Origin: Methylophaga muralis
Lineage (GTDB): Bacteria; Pseudomonadota; Gammaproteobacteria; Nitrosococcales; Methylophagaceae
Length of the DNA: 64,000 nucleotides
Reading direction: 5' to 3'
NCBI RefSeq assembly: GCF_001720165.1
Contig: NZ_MCRI01000003.1
Coordinates: forward strand, 62,001 to 126,000
In this document: positions 55,407-64,000 of the stretch, piece by piece
How the letters are laid out: each line of letters starts with the position of its first letter
Position numbering within the stretch: the first letter of the stretch is position 1
Position numbers and translations under genes: made by a program
The notes under the pieces: model-generated
What the model was told of the DNA's origin: nothing
Seen by the model: the letters and a program-made list of their open reading frames with translations, nothing else
Databases searched by the model: none

Positions 55407-56654
55407 TTAGAAGTGGTAGGAAAGGGAGAGCGCAAACAAATTCCAATGCTTGTCAGTTTGGCTCATATCATTTTCTCGCGGTGACAGGGTGGCCGTTCCT
55501 TCAACGATCTGATATTCCGCTCGGACTCGCCATTGTGGTGTGACATCCCAATGACCACCAAAAGCCCAGATTTTGCTGTAATAGGCATGAGCGGGTATCG
55601 GCGAACGATCAATTCCGAAATTGGCCAGAAAAGCACTTTCTTCACGGTTTTGTCGGGCTCTATTACTGGCGTTCCAATCATCGTGATTCAACTGAAACTC
55701 TTCATAACGCACAAATCCTTGCCATCTAGAGGTAAAGTTATAACTTAACTGCGAGTAGTAACCAATCGAATTGAAATCCTGCGCCTCAAATGCAGCACTG
55801 ATATTGCGATATCGCGCGGCCTGAAAGGCCACTTCGGTGGTGAACTGCCATTTTTCGCCATTAAATTGTGCAGAAAACACACTGTAATCAATATCTATAT
55901 TTCCTGAATTTAATCCCGGACCGGCTGGGAAAGCAACTGTGTCAGCACCGCTGGCACGAAAATCAGTACGAACACTGGCGCCGGTAAAGGCATAAATCCA
56001 ACGGCCACCGTTGTGCTCGTAAAGTAATCTTCCAAAAGCCGCTAAATCATTGCTACGTATTTTGCCGTCCCAATCCTGCCCCATGTAGGCATATTCAAAG
56101 TTTTTATCGACAATCGGATAGCCAATACCGCCTTGTAATGACCATGTTCCGCTATCACGATACAGTCGTCCGTAGAGGTGTAACCCATCTGACGATACCG
56201 TCAGGTTTCGAACTTTATCGAAATAAATGGCTTGTGGCAGAAAAATACCTTCACGGGTATGGGCGACATCACGGGTTTCGTTATACAAACCAATAGGATT
56301 TTTAATCCGGCCCAAGTACATGCCAAAGGTACTTTGCGCTGAAGAGAAGAGCGTTGCATCCAGCAAAGCATAATCTACCTGTGGTGAACCGGAATATAAA
56401 TCGCCTGCGCGACGTGATAGGACTTGACCTGCCAAACGTAGTCGGGGAGAGAGCAAATAACTACCATTCAAACCAATTTCGGTAAAATCAAAACTGCCAT
56501 TATCACTATCACCAAAGAAGCGATTGTCAGAAGTATGAACAAAGGCTTGTGAGGCAAAGCCATTCCAATGAAGCCTAGTATTTGAGGTGTTTGCTGTCTC
56601 GGCAAAAGCAGGCCATACGAAGCCGGAGGCAATTAACCATAGCAATGCCTTCAT
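55407..56654 (-). CDS. Outer-membrane porin-like beta-barrel
   Basis: A 415-aa protein with a signal peptide (residues 1-18, FAETAN cleavage region) and a chain of alternating strands with aromatic belts; it ends in the typical LFALSLSYHF C-terminal Phe used for BAM recognition. No specific substrate motif. Overlaps the PstS-like gene by 4 nt and lies 6 bp from the GGDEF-EAL gene. Confidence 0.83.
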   Translation of the reverse strand: MKALLWLIASGFVWPAFAETANTSNTRLHWNGFASQAFVHTSDNRFFGDSDNGSFDFTEIGLNGSYLLSPRLRLAGQVLSRRAGDLYSGSPQVDYALLDATLFSSAQSTFGMYLGRIKNPIGLYNETRDVAHTREGIFLPQAIYFDKVRNLTVSSDGLHLYGRLYRDSGTWSLQGGIGYPIVDKNFEYAYMGQDWDGKIRSNDLAAFGRLLYEHNGGRWIYAFTGASVRTDFRASGADTVAFPAGPGLNSGNIDIDYSVFSAQFNGEKWQFTTEVAFQAARYRNISAAFEAQDFNSIGYYSQLSYNFTSRWQGFVRYEEFQLNHDDWNASNRARQNREESAFLANFGIDRSPIPAHAYYSKIWAFGGHWDVTPQWRVRAEYQIVEGTATLSPRENDMSQTDKHWNLFALSLSYHF

Positions 56655-57079
56655 GATGGCGCTCCCAATGCGGTGACCGTAGCATCTATCTCAGCATCGC
56701 TGATATAGCCGATTGCTCCAGGCGTATTGGCTATTCTCTGGCGCATTTCCGCTTCACTACTGACACGATTAGGGCGAACACCTGTTCCGGAAAAGGCTTG
56801 CTGATCCCATATACGTCGGAGCTGATAAGGAAACATGCCTAACAGCGATTTGCAGAACTGCATATGTAAGGGATGTTCATCATCAAGGACAAAAACATTG
56901 ACAGGAGTGCCGTCAGGCCATTGCGGGATGCGCATCGCGAAGATAGCGCGGAGAGTGGTTTTGGTTAAGTGGAGATCGTTAAGCGTGGGATGGACAATAA
57001 CGGTTTCAGCTTTGATAAATGGTGCAAACGCCATTAGCACTATGACCAGCGAAATTTTTATCATACGAATCTGTGTCAT
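56651..57079 (-). CDS. Short PstS-like periplasmic phosphate-binding protein
   Basis: A 142-aa protein with signal peptide (KISLVIVLMAFAPFIKA) and the PBP-like pattern AIFAMRIPQWPDGTPVNVFVLDD, FCKSLLGMFPYQLRRIWDQ, TPGAIGYISDAEID. It is about half the length of a transport PstS, and no Pst ABC genes are near, so a sensing role alongside the following porin and GGDEF-EAL gene is likelier than transport (inference). Confidence 0.8.
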   Translation of the reverse strand: MTQIRMIKISLVIVLMAFAPFIKAETVIVHPTLNDLHLTKTTLRAIFAMRIPQWPDGTPVNVFVLDDEHPLHMQFCKSLLGMFPYQLRRIWDQQAFSGTGVRPNRVSSEAEMRQRIANTPGAIGYISDAEIDATVTALGAPS

Positions 57080-57152
57080 AGCTTCGACCTATCCTTTATC
57101 CAAGCATGGCTGATACTAACGTGTGCTTGCTAAAAAGAAAACAGAAATAAGG

Positions 57153-57599
57153 TCATTTCGATGTGTTTTGTTTAGGACTGTAAATAAGATAGCTGCCGGA
57201 TGCAATATCATGCCAGCTGAGTTTATCGGGGCTTAACCACAGCCACCAATATCCCAACCCCAGTGGTAACCATGAAAATATGCCGACCACGAAACGTAGG
57301 AAAGCTTGTTGCCAGCTAATGCCGGTATTGTTGCCGCTGATAAGATAGATTCGCCAGGCACGCATTCCCAGAGTTTGTCCGCCATGCGTCCAAAACCAGC
57401 CGTAAAAAACAAAAGCCACACCGATAAGATAGATAAAAAAGAATGGGTTGTTTGCACCGATAGCTTCGCCGCCATTAAAGGCGACTGCTAACGCTGCGGC
57501 AACCATAAGCACTGAAACCAGCAGCATAATGTCATAAAGCATTACTCCCAGCAGTCTGAATGGGCCGGGTTTACGGTTTACAGATAAGTTTTTGGTCAT
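57153..57599 (-). CDS. RDD-family membrane protein
   Basis: A 148-aa protein with three TM helices. The RDD-like start (PFRLLGVMLYDIMLLVSVLM) carries Arg and Asp of the motif; GQTLGMRAWRIYLIS and the final DIASGSYLIYSPK match the family. Function varies (ion transport or protein quality roles reported) and is not clear here. Diverges from purL. Confidence 0.83.
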   Translation of the reverse strand: MTKNLSVNRKPGPFRLLGVMLYDIMLLVSVLMVAAALAVAFNGGEAIGANNPFFFIYLIGVAFVFYGWFWTHGGQTLGMRAWRIYLISGNNTGISWQQAFLRFVVGIFSWLPLGLGYWWLWLSPDKLSWHDIASGSYLIYSPKQNTSK

Positions 57600-57680
57600 A
57601 ACAAAGGCTCAATTTTATTGGGCGAATTCGGGCGTATAACGTATCATATTCGCTTTCATTTTCTCTGAATTGGGTTTCAA

Positions 57681-60600
57681 ATGCTGCAATTGGTTGGCCG
57701 TCCGGCTTTCTCTGCTTTCCGAATTGAAAAATTGCTGCGCGCCATACGCGCTGAAGTAGCCTCAGTGAACGCGTTAAGAAGTGAATACCACTATTTCGCT
57801 GAATTGGAAGGTGACGGTCAACTTGACCAAACGGATCTCGCTACTTTAGGGGAAATGCTTGAAGCCGCTCCGGGCAGTAGCAAATTGCAGGATCAGGAAA
57901 ATCTGTTTTTGATTACACCACGTCCAGGCACTATCTCGCCGTGGTCCAGTAAAGCGACTGACATTGTGCATAATAGCGGTTTGGCCGATATCGTTCGGGT
58001 TGAACGCGGTATTGCCTTTTATGTCAGCAGTAAAGCGACGTTAACCAGCGAACAGCGCTCGATTATTGCTGCGAAACTGCATGATCGCATGATTGAAAGC
58101 GTGTTCGATAATGAAGAAGATGCTGAACAATTGTTCATGCACACAGCTCCCAGACCTTTATTGTCAGTTGATATTCTCAATGGCGGACGTCAGGCATTGG
58201 TTGAGGCCAATCAAAATCTGGGCTTGGCTCTGGCTGACGATGAAATTGATTACCTGTTTGAAAATTTCACAACACTTAACCGCAACCCGAATGACATAGA
58301 ACTGATGATGTTCGCTCAGGCCAACTCTGAGCATTGCCGTCATAAAATATTCAAGGCTGACTGGATCATTGATGGCAAAACGCAGGATCGCAGCCTGTTC
58401 GATATGATTCGTTATACCCACGAGCAACACCCTGAAGGCGTCGTAAAAGCCTATAACGATAACTCTTCAGTTATCGAAGGCCCACGCAGCCATCGTTTTC
58501 AGGTGGATATGACGGACAATCACTACTGCTACGAAGGTGAGCAGCAGCATATCCTGATGAAAGTGGAAACCCATAATCATCCAACCGCGATTTCACCTTT
58601 CCCGGGTGCAGCAACCGGTGCCGGTGGTGAGATTCGTGATGAAGGCGCTACAGGTAGAGGTTCCAAACCTAAAGCGGGTTTAACTGGTTTTTCGGTTTCT
58701 AATTTACAGATCCCGGGTTTTGAACAACCTTGGGAAGCGGATTACGGCAAACCGGCTCGTATCGCTTCTGCACTGCAGATCATGATTGACGGCCCATTAG
58801 GCGGCGCGGCATTTAATAACGAATTTGGCCGTCCTAATCTGTGTGGTTATTTCCGTACCTACGAAGCCAAAGTCCCGTCGGATAATGGTTTTGAAGTACG
58901 TGGCTACCATAAACCAATCATGGTAGCTGGCGGCCTTGGCAGTATTCGTCCGCAGCATGTTGAAAAACATATTATGCAACCGGGCACTCAGCTGATCGTT
59001 TTGGGTGGTCCGGCGATGTTGATTGGTCTGGGCGGTGGCGCGGCTTCTTCAGTAGCTTCGGGAACCAGTGAAGAAGGATTAGATTTTGCCTCAGTACAGC
59101 GCGGTAACCCAGAAATGGAACGTCGTTGTCAGGAAGTTATTGATCGTTGTGTGGCGTTAAATGACAAAAATCCGATTGTCTCGATTCATGATGTTGGCGC
59201 GGGTGGTTTATCCAATGCGTTTCCTGAACTGGTTGATGACAGCGGTCGTGGAGGCCGTTTTGAGCTGCGGGTCATTCCAAACGATGAACCGGGCATGTCA
59301 CCAATGGAAATCTGGTGTAACGAATCACAGGAACGTTATGTTCTCGGTGTGAATCCTGAAGATGTCGAGTTATTTCAGGCGATTTGTGAACGTGAACGCT
59401 GCCCGTGGGCCATAGTCGGTGAAACCACCGAAGATCAGCATTTATTGCTTGGTGATGCACAATTCGAGAACAACCCAATCGATATGCCGTTATCGCTGTT
59501 GTTGGGCAAACCACCCAAAATGCTGCGGGATGTTAAACATCACAGCAAACCCAAACCAGAACTTGAACTGAAAGGCATTACCGTTAGCGATGCGTTGGAA
59601 CGAGTATTAAAACTACCAACAGTCGCCAGCAAAAACTTCCTGATCACCATCGGTGACCGCAGTATTACCGGTCTGGTAGCCCGCGATCAGATGGTTGGCC
59701 CCTGGCAGGTACCGGTGGCTGATTGTGCAGTCACATTGGCAGATCATCATGGTTTGCTAGGTGAAGCCATGTCGATGGGCGAACGTACACCTTTAGCAGT
59801 AATCGATGCTCCGGCATCAGGTCGTATGGCAATCGGTGAAGCTTTAACCAATATTGCTGCCGCCGATATCGAAAAAATCAGTGATATCAAACTGTCAGCG
59901 AACTGGATGGCGGCTTGTGGTCATAGCGGCGAAGATGCGTTGTTATATGACACCGTGAAAGCCGTTGGCATGGAATTATGTCCGCAACTGGGCATTGCTA
60001 TTCCGGTGGGCAAAGATTCACTGTCGATGAAAACCGTATGGGATGACAACGGCGAAACCAAAGCGGTTACCTCACCCTTGTCATTAATTATCAGTGCTTT
60101 TGCACCGGTCACTGACGCCAGCAAAACTTTAACGCCACAACTGCGTACTGATCTGGGGGAAACCCGTTTAATTTATCTGGATCTCGGTCATGGTCATAAC
60201 CGTCTGGCAGCCTCGGCTCTGGCCCAGGTTTATAACCAGGTCGGACATCGTGGTCCGGATGTAGACGATGCACGTACTCTGAAAAACTTCTTTGCCGCAA
60301 TGCAGCATCTGAAACAGGATAACTTGTTGCTGGCCTATCATGATCGCAGTGATGGTGGGCTTATCACTACCTTATGTGAGATGGCCTTTGCCGGACATTG
60401 TGGTGTGAATATTACTCTGAATGGTCTGGGTGATGCCTTGCCGGTGTTGTTTAATGAAGAGTTGGGTGCTGTCGTCCAGTTCAAAGCTGAGCATCAGGAC
60501 GCCGTGCTGGAAGTCTTGCAACAGTTTGAGTTAAATAAACACAGTCATCTGATTGGTGACGTAACGACGGATCAAACGATTCACATCAGCGTGAACGGTG

Positions 60601-61565
60601 AAACGGTCTTGAATCAGCGTCGCCATATTCTGCAAAAATTCTGGGCGGAAACCAGTTACCGCATGCAGGCTATGCGGGATAACCCGGATTGCGCCGAGCA
60701 GGAATTTGCTGCATTGGATGATGAGCAGGATCCCGGTTTACATGCCAACTTGAGTTTTGATTTAAAAGAACAGGTTGCTGCACCGTTTATTATCAGTGGC
60801 CATCGTCCAAAAATGGCGATTCTGCGTGAGCAGGGCGTTAATGGTCAGCTGGAAATGGCCGCCGCGTTTGACCACGCCGGATTTACTTCCGTTGATGTAC
60901 ATATGAGTGACATCGTTGAAGGCCGGGTTTCGCTGGCAGATTTCAAAGGTCTGGTTGCCTGTGGTGGCTTCTCTTACGGTGACGTATTGGGAGCAGGCCG
61001 TGGTTGGGCCAGTACGGTGCTTCACAATGCGCGTGCCCGTGATGAATTTGCGGCATTTTTTGCTCGTGAAGATACTTTCTCGCTAGGTGTGTGTAATGGT
61101 TGTCAGATGTTGTCACAACTCAAATCACTGATTCCTGGCAGTGATCACTGGCCACGATTCAGTCGTAATCTGTCTGAACAGTTTGAAGCACGTTTCTCTT
61201 TAGTTGAGATCACCGAATCACCATCAATTCTGTTACAGGATATGGCCGGTTCAATCATGCCGATCGCCGTAGCGCATGGCGAAGGACGTATTGATTTTTC
61301 AGAAGGCGGCAGCATGACGGATGCTCTCGTAGCAATGCGTTTTGTTGACCATTATGGTCAACCTACTGAACGCTATCCGTTTAATCCTAATGGTTCTGAA
61401 AATGGTCACACTGGATTCACCACTTCGGATGGTCGGGTGACTATCCTGATGCCACATCCTGAACGGGTGATTCGCAGTGTGCAGCATTCATGGCATCCGG
61501 ATGATTGGGGTAAAGACGCTCCCTGGTTACGGGTCTTTCATAATGCCCGACGTTGGGTAGGTTAA
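57681..61565 (+). CDS. purL: Phosphoribosylformylglycinamidine synthase
   Basis: A 1294-aa enzyme of full large-type length. N-terminal PurS-like domain, synthetase domains with [39 protein letters not shown]-type sequence and GVGKDS-like [12 protein letters not shown], and a C-terminal class I glutaminase with catalytic Cys in LGVCNGCQM and His/Glu in MPHPERV. It converts FGAR, ATP and glutamine to FGAM in purine synthesis. Confidence 0.97.
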   Translation: MLQLVGRPAFSAFRIEKLLRAIRAEVASVNALRSEYHYFAELEGDGQLDQTDLATLGEMLEAAPGSSKLQDQENLFLITPRPGTISPWSSKATDIVHNSGLADIVRVERGIAFYVSSKATLTSEQRSIIAAKLHDRMIESVFDNEEDAEQLFMHTAPRPLLSVDILNGGRQALVEANQNLGLALADDEIDYLFENFTTLNRNPNDIELMMFAQANSEHCRHKIFKADWIIDGKTQDRSLFDMIRYTHEQHPEGVVKAYNDNSSVIEGPRSHRFQVDMTDNHYCYEGEQQHILMKVETHNHPTAISPFPGAATGAGGEIRDEGATGRGSKPKAGLTGFSVSNLQIPGFEQPWEADYGKPARIASALQIMIDGPLGGAAFNNEFGRPNLCGYFRTYEAKVPSDNGFEVRGYHKPIMVAGGLGSIRPQHVEKHIMQPGTQLIVLGGPAMLIGLGGGAASSVASGTSEEGLDFASVQRGNPEMERRCQEVIDRCVALNDKNPIVSIHDVGAGGLSNAFPELVDDSGRGGRFELRVIPNDEPGMSPMEIWCNESQERYVLGVNPEDVELFQAICERERCPWAIVGETTEDQHLLLGDAQFENNPIDMPLSLLLGKPPKMLRDVKHHSKPKPELELKGITVSDALERVLKLPTVASKNFLITIGDRSITGLVARDQMVGPWQVPVADCAVTLADHHGLLGEAMSMGERTPLAVIDAPASGRMAIGEALTNIAAADIEKISDIKLSANWMAACGHSGEDALLYDTVKAVGMELCPQLGIAIPVGKDSLSMKTVWDDNGETKAVTSPLSLIISAFAPVTDASKTLTPQLRTDLGETRLIYLDLGHGHNRLAASALAQVYNQVGHRGPDVDDARTLKNFFAAMQHLKQDNLLLAYHDRSDGGLITTLCEMAFAGHCGVNITLNGLGDALPVLFNEELGAVVQFKAEHQDAVLEVLQQFELNKHSHLIGDVTTDQTIHISVNGETVLNQRRHILQKFWAETSYRMQAMRDNPDCAEQEFAALDDEQDPGLHANLSFDLKEQVAAPFIISGHRPKMAILREQGVNGQLEMAAAFDHAGFTSVDVHMSDIVEGRVSLADFKGLVACGGFSYGDVLGAGRGWASTVLHNARARDEFAAFFAREDTFSLGVCNGCQMLSQLKSLIPGSDHWPRFSRNLSEQFEARFSLVEITESPSILLQDMAGSIMPIAVAHGEGRIDFSEGGSMTDALVAMRFVDHYGQPTERYPFNPNGSENGHTGFTTSDGRVTILMPHPERVIRSVQHSWHPDDWGKDAPWLRVFHNARRWVG

Positions 61566-61572
61566 AAAATGG

Positions 61573-61606
61573 ATACCCCTTTGATTTATCTAAGGGGTAT
61601 TTTTTT
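61573..61606 (+). terminator. Rho-independent terminator of purL
   Basis: Stem ATACCCCTT with its complement, a 10-nt loop, then a TTTTTT tract, 8 bp after the purL stop. Confidence 0.9.
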
Positions 61607-61641
61607 ATCAACAGATCCTAAAGTGTTTTGCTTAGCTAACC

Positions 61642-63807
61642 ATGAGTGATACGCCAATTCAAAAAAATTTACTGTCAGGACGTTTCGCACGTCTATTGTT
61701 GCTGGCATTTTTGGCAATGTCTCAGGGATTAGTGTTTGCAGCAGCCTCTTTACAATACGATCTGCAAGACTGGCAATATCGCTGGGGCGATTCACCCTTT
61801 ATTGAGGGGCAGCCTGAGTGGACTATGCCAGATCAGCTAAATCATACTGATTGGCAGACCATAGCCCAACCACTTTATCCACCGGATCGACAGGATAGGC
61901 ACAATATCTGGTATCGCACTACACTGCCTGATATTCGAATGATTGATCCGGTAGTATTTGTTTCCAGTATAAATTTGATCGCCGAGGTTTATCTCGATCA
62001 GCAGCTTGTTTATCGATTTGGCGAATTTGATGCTGAGGGGAAGGGCGACTATGCCGGTTGGCCTTGGCATATTATCGGTTTACCGGATGACTTTGCTGGC
62101 CGGACATTATATTTTCGGGTGTATTCGGATTACACCGATATTGGTCTATGGGGTGAAAAGAAACTGCTGGAACGCTCAAGTGCGTTTTTGAATATATTGA
62201 ATAATTCGCATAGCGATTTAATTATTGCGGCGTTCTTTTTCTTTATAGCTTTGCTGGCATTTGCCTTTTCAGTGATGCGTGGTGATAACCGTGAATTTAT
62301 TTATCTTGGATTATTCTCACTGGCAAGTGCCGGAAATTTATTAGGTGAAAGTCAGGCATTACAGTTACTGATTTATGCACCGCTGGCCAAAACCTATCTG
62401 GCCGCCATATCTTATTTCTCGATCCCGATTTTTATCGCATTGATTCTGAACTACTGGCTTGCTGAAAAAACCGGTAAGTTGATGTTGCGTATTGCACAAA
62501 TGCATATTGCCTATGTACTGCTTTGTCTTATGTTGTCCCTGCTGGGAATTTGGCATCTGGCCTTTTTTTACCCGGTTTTTGATGTGTTATTTATCATCAC
62601 TCTGATGATCATGGCTTGGTTTTGTATCCACTATTTCACTGCGATGAATACGGAACAACGAATGGTCATGGGCGCCTTTGGTATTTATGCTGTTTTTTTC
62701 CTGATCGATATGGTGGTTGCTCACGGTCTGGTTCCCTGGTTCAATTTCCCACTTGCCTATGGCGGTTTAATCTTTGCTTTGGTGCTGGTGATTATTTCAC
62801 TCAGGCAATATCGGCAAACCCAACAAGCATTAGGTGATTTAAATCTATTACTGGAGCAACGGGTAACCGAACGCACGGCATCTTTACAAAATTATGTAGA
62901 GCTGGAACAGCAGCGTGCGAATCAATTGGCATTGGTTAATGAGTTTAGTCTGCGACTTGAAACCTTAATCAGTCGATTGCAACCAAGTCAGAGTCTGCAA
63001 GAGGCGGGCAATATCATTTGTCAGGATTTACATAAAGTGTTCGCTCCGATTCAGCTTCAGGTTACTTTGTTCAATGAGTTCGCAGATTTATCGCCTAGCG
63101 CGGGCATGAATAATAAATATCTAATAGATATCGAAGATTTACAGTTTGGTAAACAGACTTTTATAACATTTGATTTATTGGATATTTCAGCTGAAACGCT
63201 GGAGACTCGACAGTCTATCGAACAGTTTATATCGCGAGCTATTGACCGGTTAAGTGTGACATTAAGTGGCGTTAAACTTAGAGAACAACTGCATGTTATG
63301 TCGTTTGAAGATGCTTTAACCGGATTAAAAAACCGTCGGTTCTTTGATGAAGCTCTACAACGTGAACTGCATCTGGCGGAACGGCACCAACAAGCTATTT
63401 CTTTGCTGATTTGTGATATCGACCATTTCAAGCAATTTAATGATCTGCATGGTCACGAGGCTGGCGATATGGCTTTAAGAGCGGTAGCTTCCCTGATGCT
63501 GGAGCATTTTCGTGAGACGGATATTCCTTGTCGCTACGGTGGAGAAGAATTCGTTGTATTAATGCCATCTGCTAATGTTGAGGATGCACTGGAGCGGGCG
63601 AAATCATTGCTGGAAAAAATTGCCTCTAATCCTATTGTTTATCAGCAAAATGATTTAGGCCGCTTAACCATATCAATTGGGATCAGTAGCTGGGATGGAA
63701 AGGATAAAATACCCGATCTGTTAGTTCAATATGCTGATAAAGCACTGTATCGAGCGAAACAGGCTGGACGTAACCGTGTTGAGGTTGCTGCTCGCTCTGA
63801 ACCTTGA
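61642..63807 (+). CDS. 7TM sensor diguanylate cyclase
   Basis: A 721-aa protein. Signal peptide to about residue 34, a periplasmic 7TMR-DISM extracellular-type beta domain (about 40-180: NIWYRTTLPD, LYFRVYSDYTDIGLWG), seven TM helices (about 193-390), a coiled coil (about 395-450), a region that may be a GAF-like linker, and GGDEF from about 550 with active RYGGEEF near residue 632. It would sense an extracellular ligand or carbohydrate and make c-di-GMP. Start ATG at 61642, no clear ribosome-binding site. Confidence 0.9.
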   Translation: MSDTPIQKNLLSGRFARLLLLAFLAMSQGLVFAAASLQYDLQDWQYRWGDSPFIEGQPEWTMPDQLNHTDWQTIAQPLYPPDRQDRHNIWYRTTLPDIRMIDPVVFVSSINLIAEVYLDQQLVYRFGEFDAEGKGDYAGWPWHIIGLPDDFAGRTLYFRVYSDYTDIGLWGEKKLLERSSAFLNILNNSHSDLIIAAFFFFIALLAFAFSVMRGDNREFIYLGLFSLASAGNLLGESQALQLLIYAPLAKTYLAAISYFSIPIFIALILNYWLAEKTGKLMLRIAQMHIAYVLLCLMLSLLGIWHLAFFYPVFDVLFIITLMIMAWFCIHYFTAMNTEQRMVMGAFGIYAVFFLIDMVVAHGLVPWFNFPLAYGGLIFALVLVIISLRQYRQTQQALGDLNLLLEQRVTERTASLQNYVELEQQRANQLALVNEFSLRLETLISRLQPSQSLQEAGNIICQDLHKVFAPIQLQVTLFNEFADLSPSAGMNNKYLIDIEDLQFGKQTFITFDLLDISAETLETRQSIEQFISRAIDRLSVTLSGVKLREQLHVMSFEDALTGLKNRRFFDEALQRELHLAERHQQAISLLICDIDHFKQFNDLHGHEAGDMALRAVASLMLEHFRETDIPCRYGGEEFVVLMPSANVEDALERAKSLLEKIASNPIVYQQNDLGRLTISIGISSWDGKDKIPDLLVQYADKALYRAKQAGRNRVEVAARSEP

Positions 63808-63936
63808 TCAATTAGCCTTTCAAAAGTGAAATTTTATGTAAAGGTGGGCATTCAACCCATAAATACTGAATCTTATCCGTTAAAATACAGTCCTAATGCA
63901 TATTGGTTTATAAAAAAATAATTACAAGGAGCACGT

Positions 63937-64000
63937 ATGAAACGCCTTTTAACAATTACCGTCGCAGCGGTTTTAACAGTCGGACTCGCTGGTTGTCAGA
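63937..64000 (+). CDS. Lipoprotein, N-terminal fragment (3' partial)
   Basis: Only 21 codons are in the window: MKRLLTITVAAVLTVGLAGC then Q, a clear lipoprotein signal with lipobox LAGC. AAGGAG lies 5 nt before the ATG. The family cannot be told. Confidence 0.75.
   Translation, partial: MKRLLTITVAAVLTVGLAGCQ

Noticed and set aside
1-64000. tRNA, rRNA, insertion sequence or prophage genes
   Set aside because: None recognised on either strand by inspection; a dedicated search could still find short RNAs.

Overview
The window looks like chromosomal DNA of a gammaproteobacterium. Supporting signs are the bcp/dapA/bamC/purC neighbourhood, a full-length single-chain PurL, a RimB-RimK pair, PepN, an RND pump next to an OmpR-type two-component system, and a type IV pilin with a sigma-54 promoter. 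By eye the base composition is balanced to slightly AT-rich and even throughout. A PQQ-type sugar dehydrogenase-like lipoprotein and the overall gene set would suit a marine or methylotrophic lineage such as Methylophaga, but no marker here proves a genus. I saw no rRNA, tRNA, transposase, prophage or CRISPR array. Both ends cut through genes: a helicase on the left and a lipoprotein on the right. || Layout. 1-8.4 kb: helicase with an embedded nuclease-like segment and zinc ribbons, small unknown genes, an HPF-like protein, a PQQ dehydrogenase-like lipoprotein, a baeRF-type protein and a BON-MscS channel. 8.6-11.2 kb: a DedA-like membrane protein, then an SOS-type pair of an extended UmuD and a UmuC broken by one missing base; a perfect palindrome sits right before umuD. 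11.3-16.9 kb: envelope lipoproteins, an anion transporter, a PAS-GGDEF protein and two tandem Crp/Fnr-like regulators, with two matching 16-bp palindromes in the control region. 17-23.4 kb: RND permease and adaptor diverging from a response regulator/histidine kinase pair over a PmrA/QseB-like palindrome. 23.4-28.4 kb: YdjM-like protein, TPR-2OG oxygenase, chemoreceptor with a suspect 5' end. 28.6-32.6 kb: bcp, dapA, bamC, MBL hydrolase, purC. 33-35.4 kb: pilin glycosylation ligase and pilA. 35.5-38 kb: RimB, RimK and an aspartoacylase-like hydrolase in overlapping frames. 38.1-43.7 kb: a complete arginine-to-spermidine route by the carboxyspermidine pathway (SpeA, carboxy(nor)spermidine dehydrogenase, NspC, SpeB). 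44-52.6 kb: housekeeping genes including a GNAT/nitrilase pair, mrp, dcd, pepN, a HIT protein and DUF2835. 52.6-57.1 kb: minus-strand operon of a PstS-like protein, a porin and a GGDEF-EAL protein. 57.2-63.8 kb: RDD protein, purL and a 7TM-GGDEF protein. || The most unusual DNA is a family of long composite palindromes (three copies near 32.6, 41.3 and 43.7 kb) whose arms match better within a copy than between copies. Two single-base lesions (umuC and probably the chemoreceptor) have the same character. I found no clearly new multi-gene system. The best leads are the extended UmuD with its palindrome, the twin 16-bp palindromes and the composite repeats.
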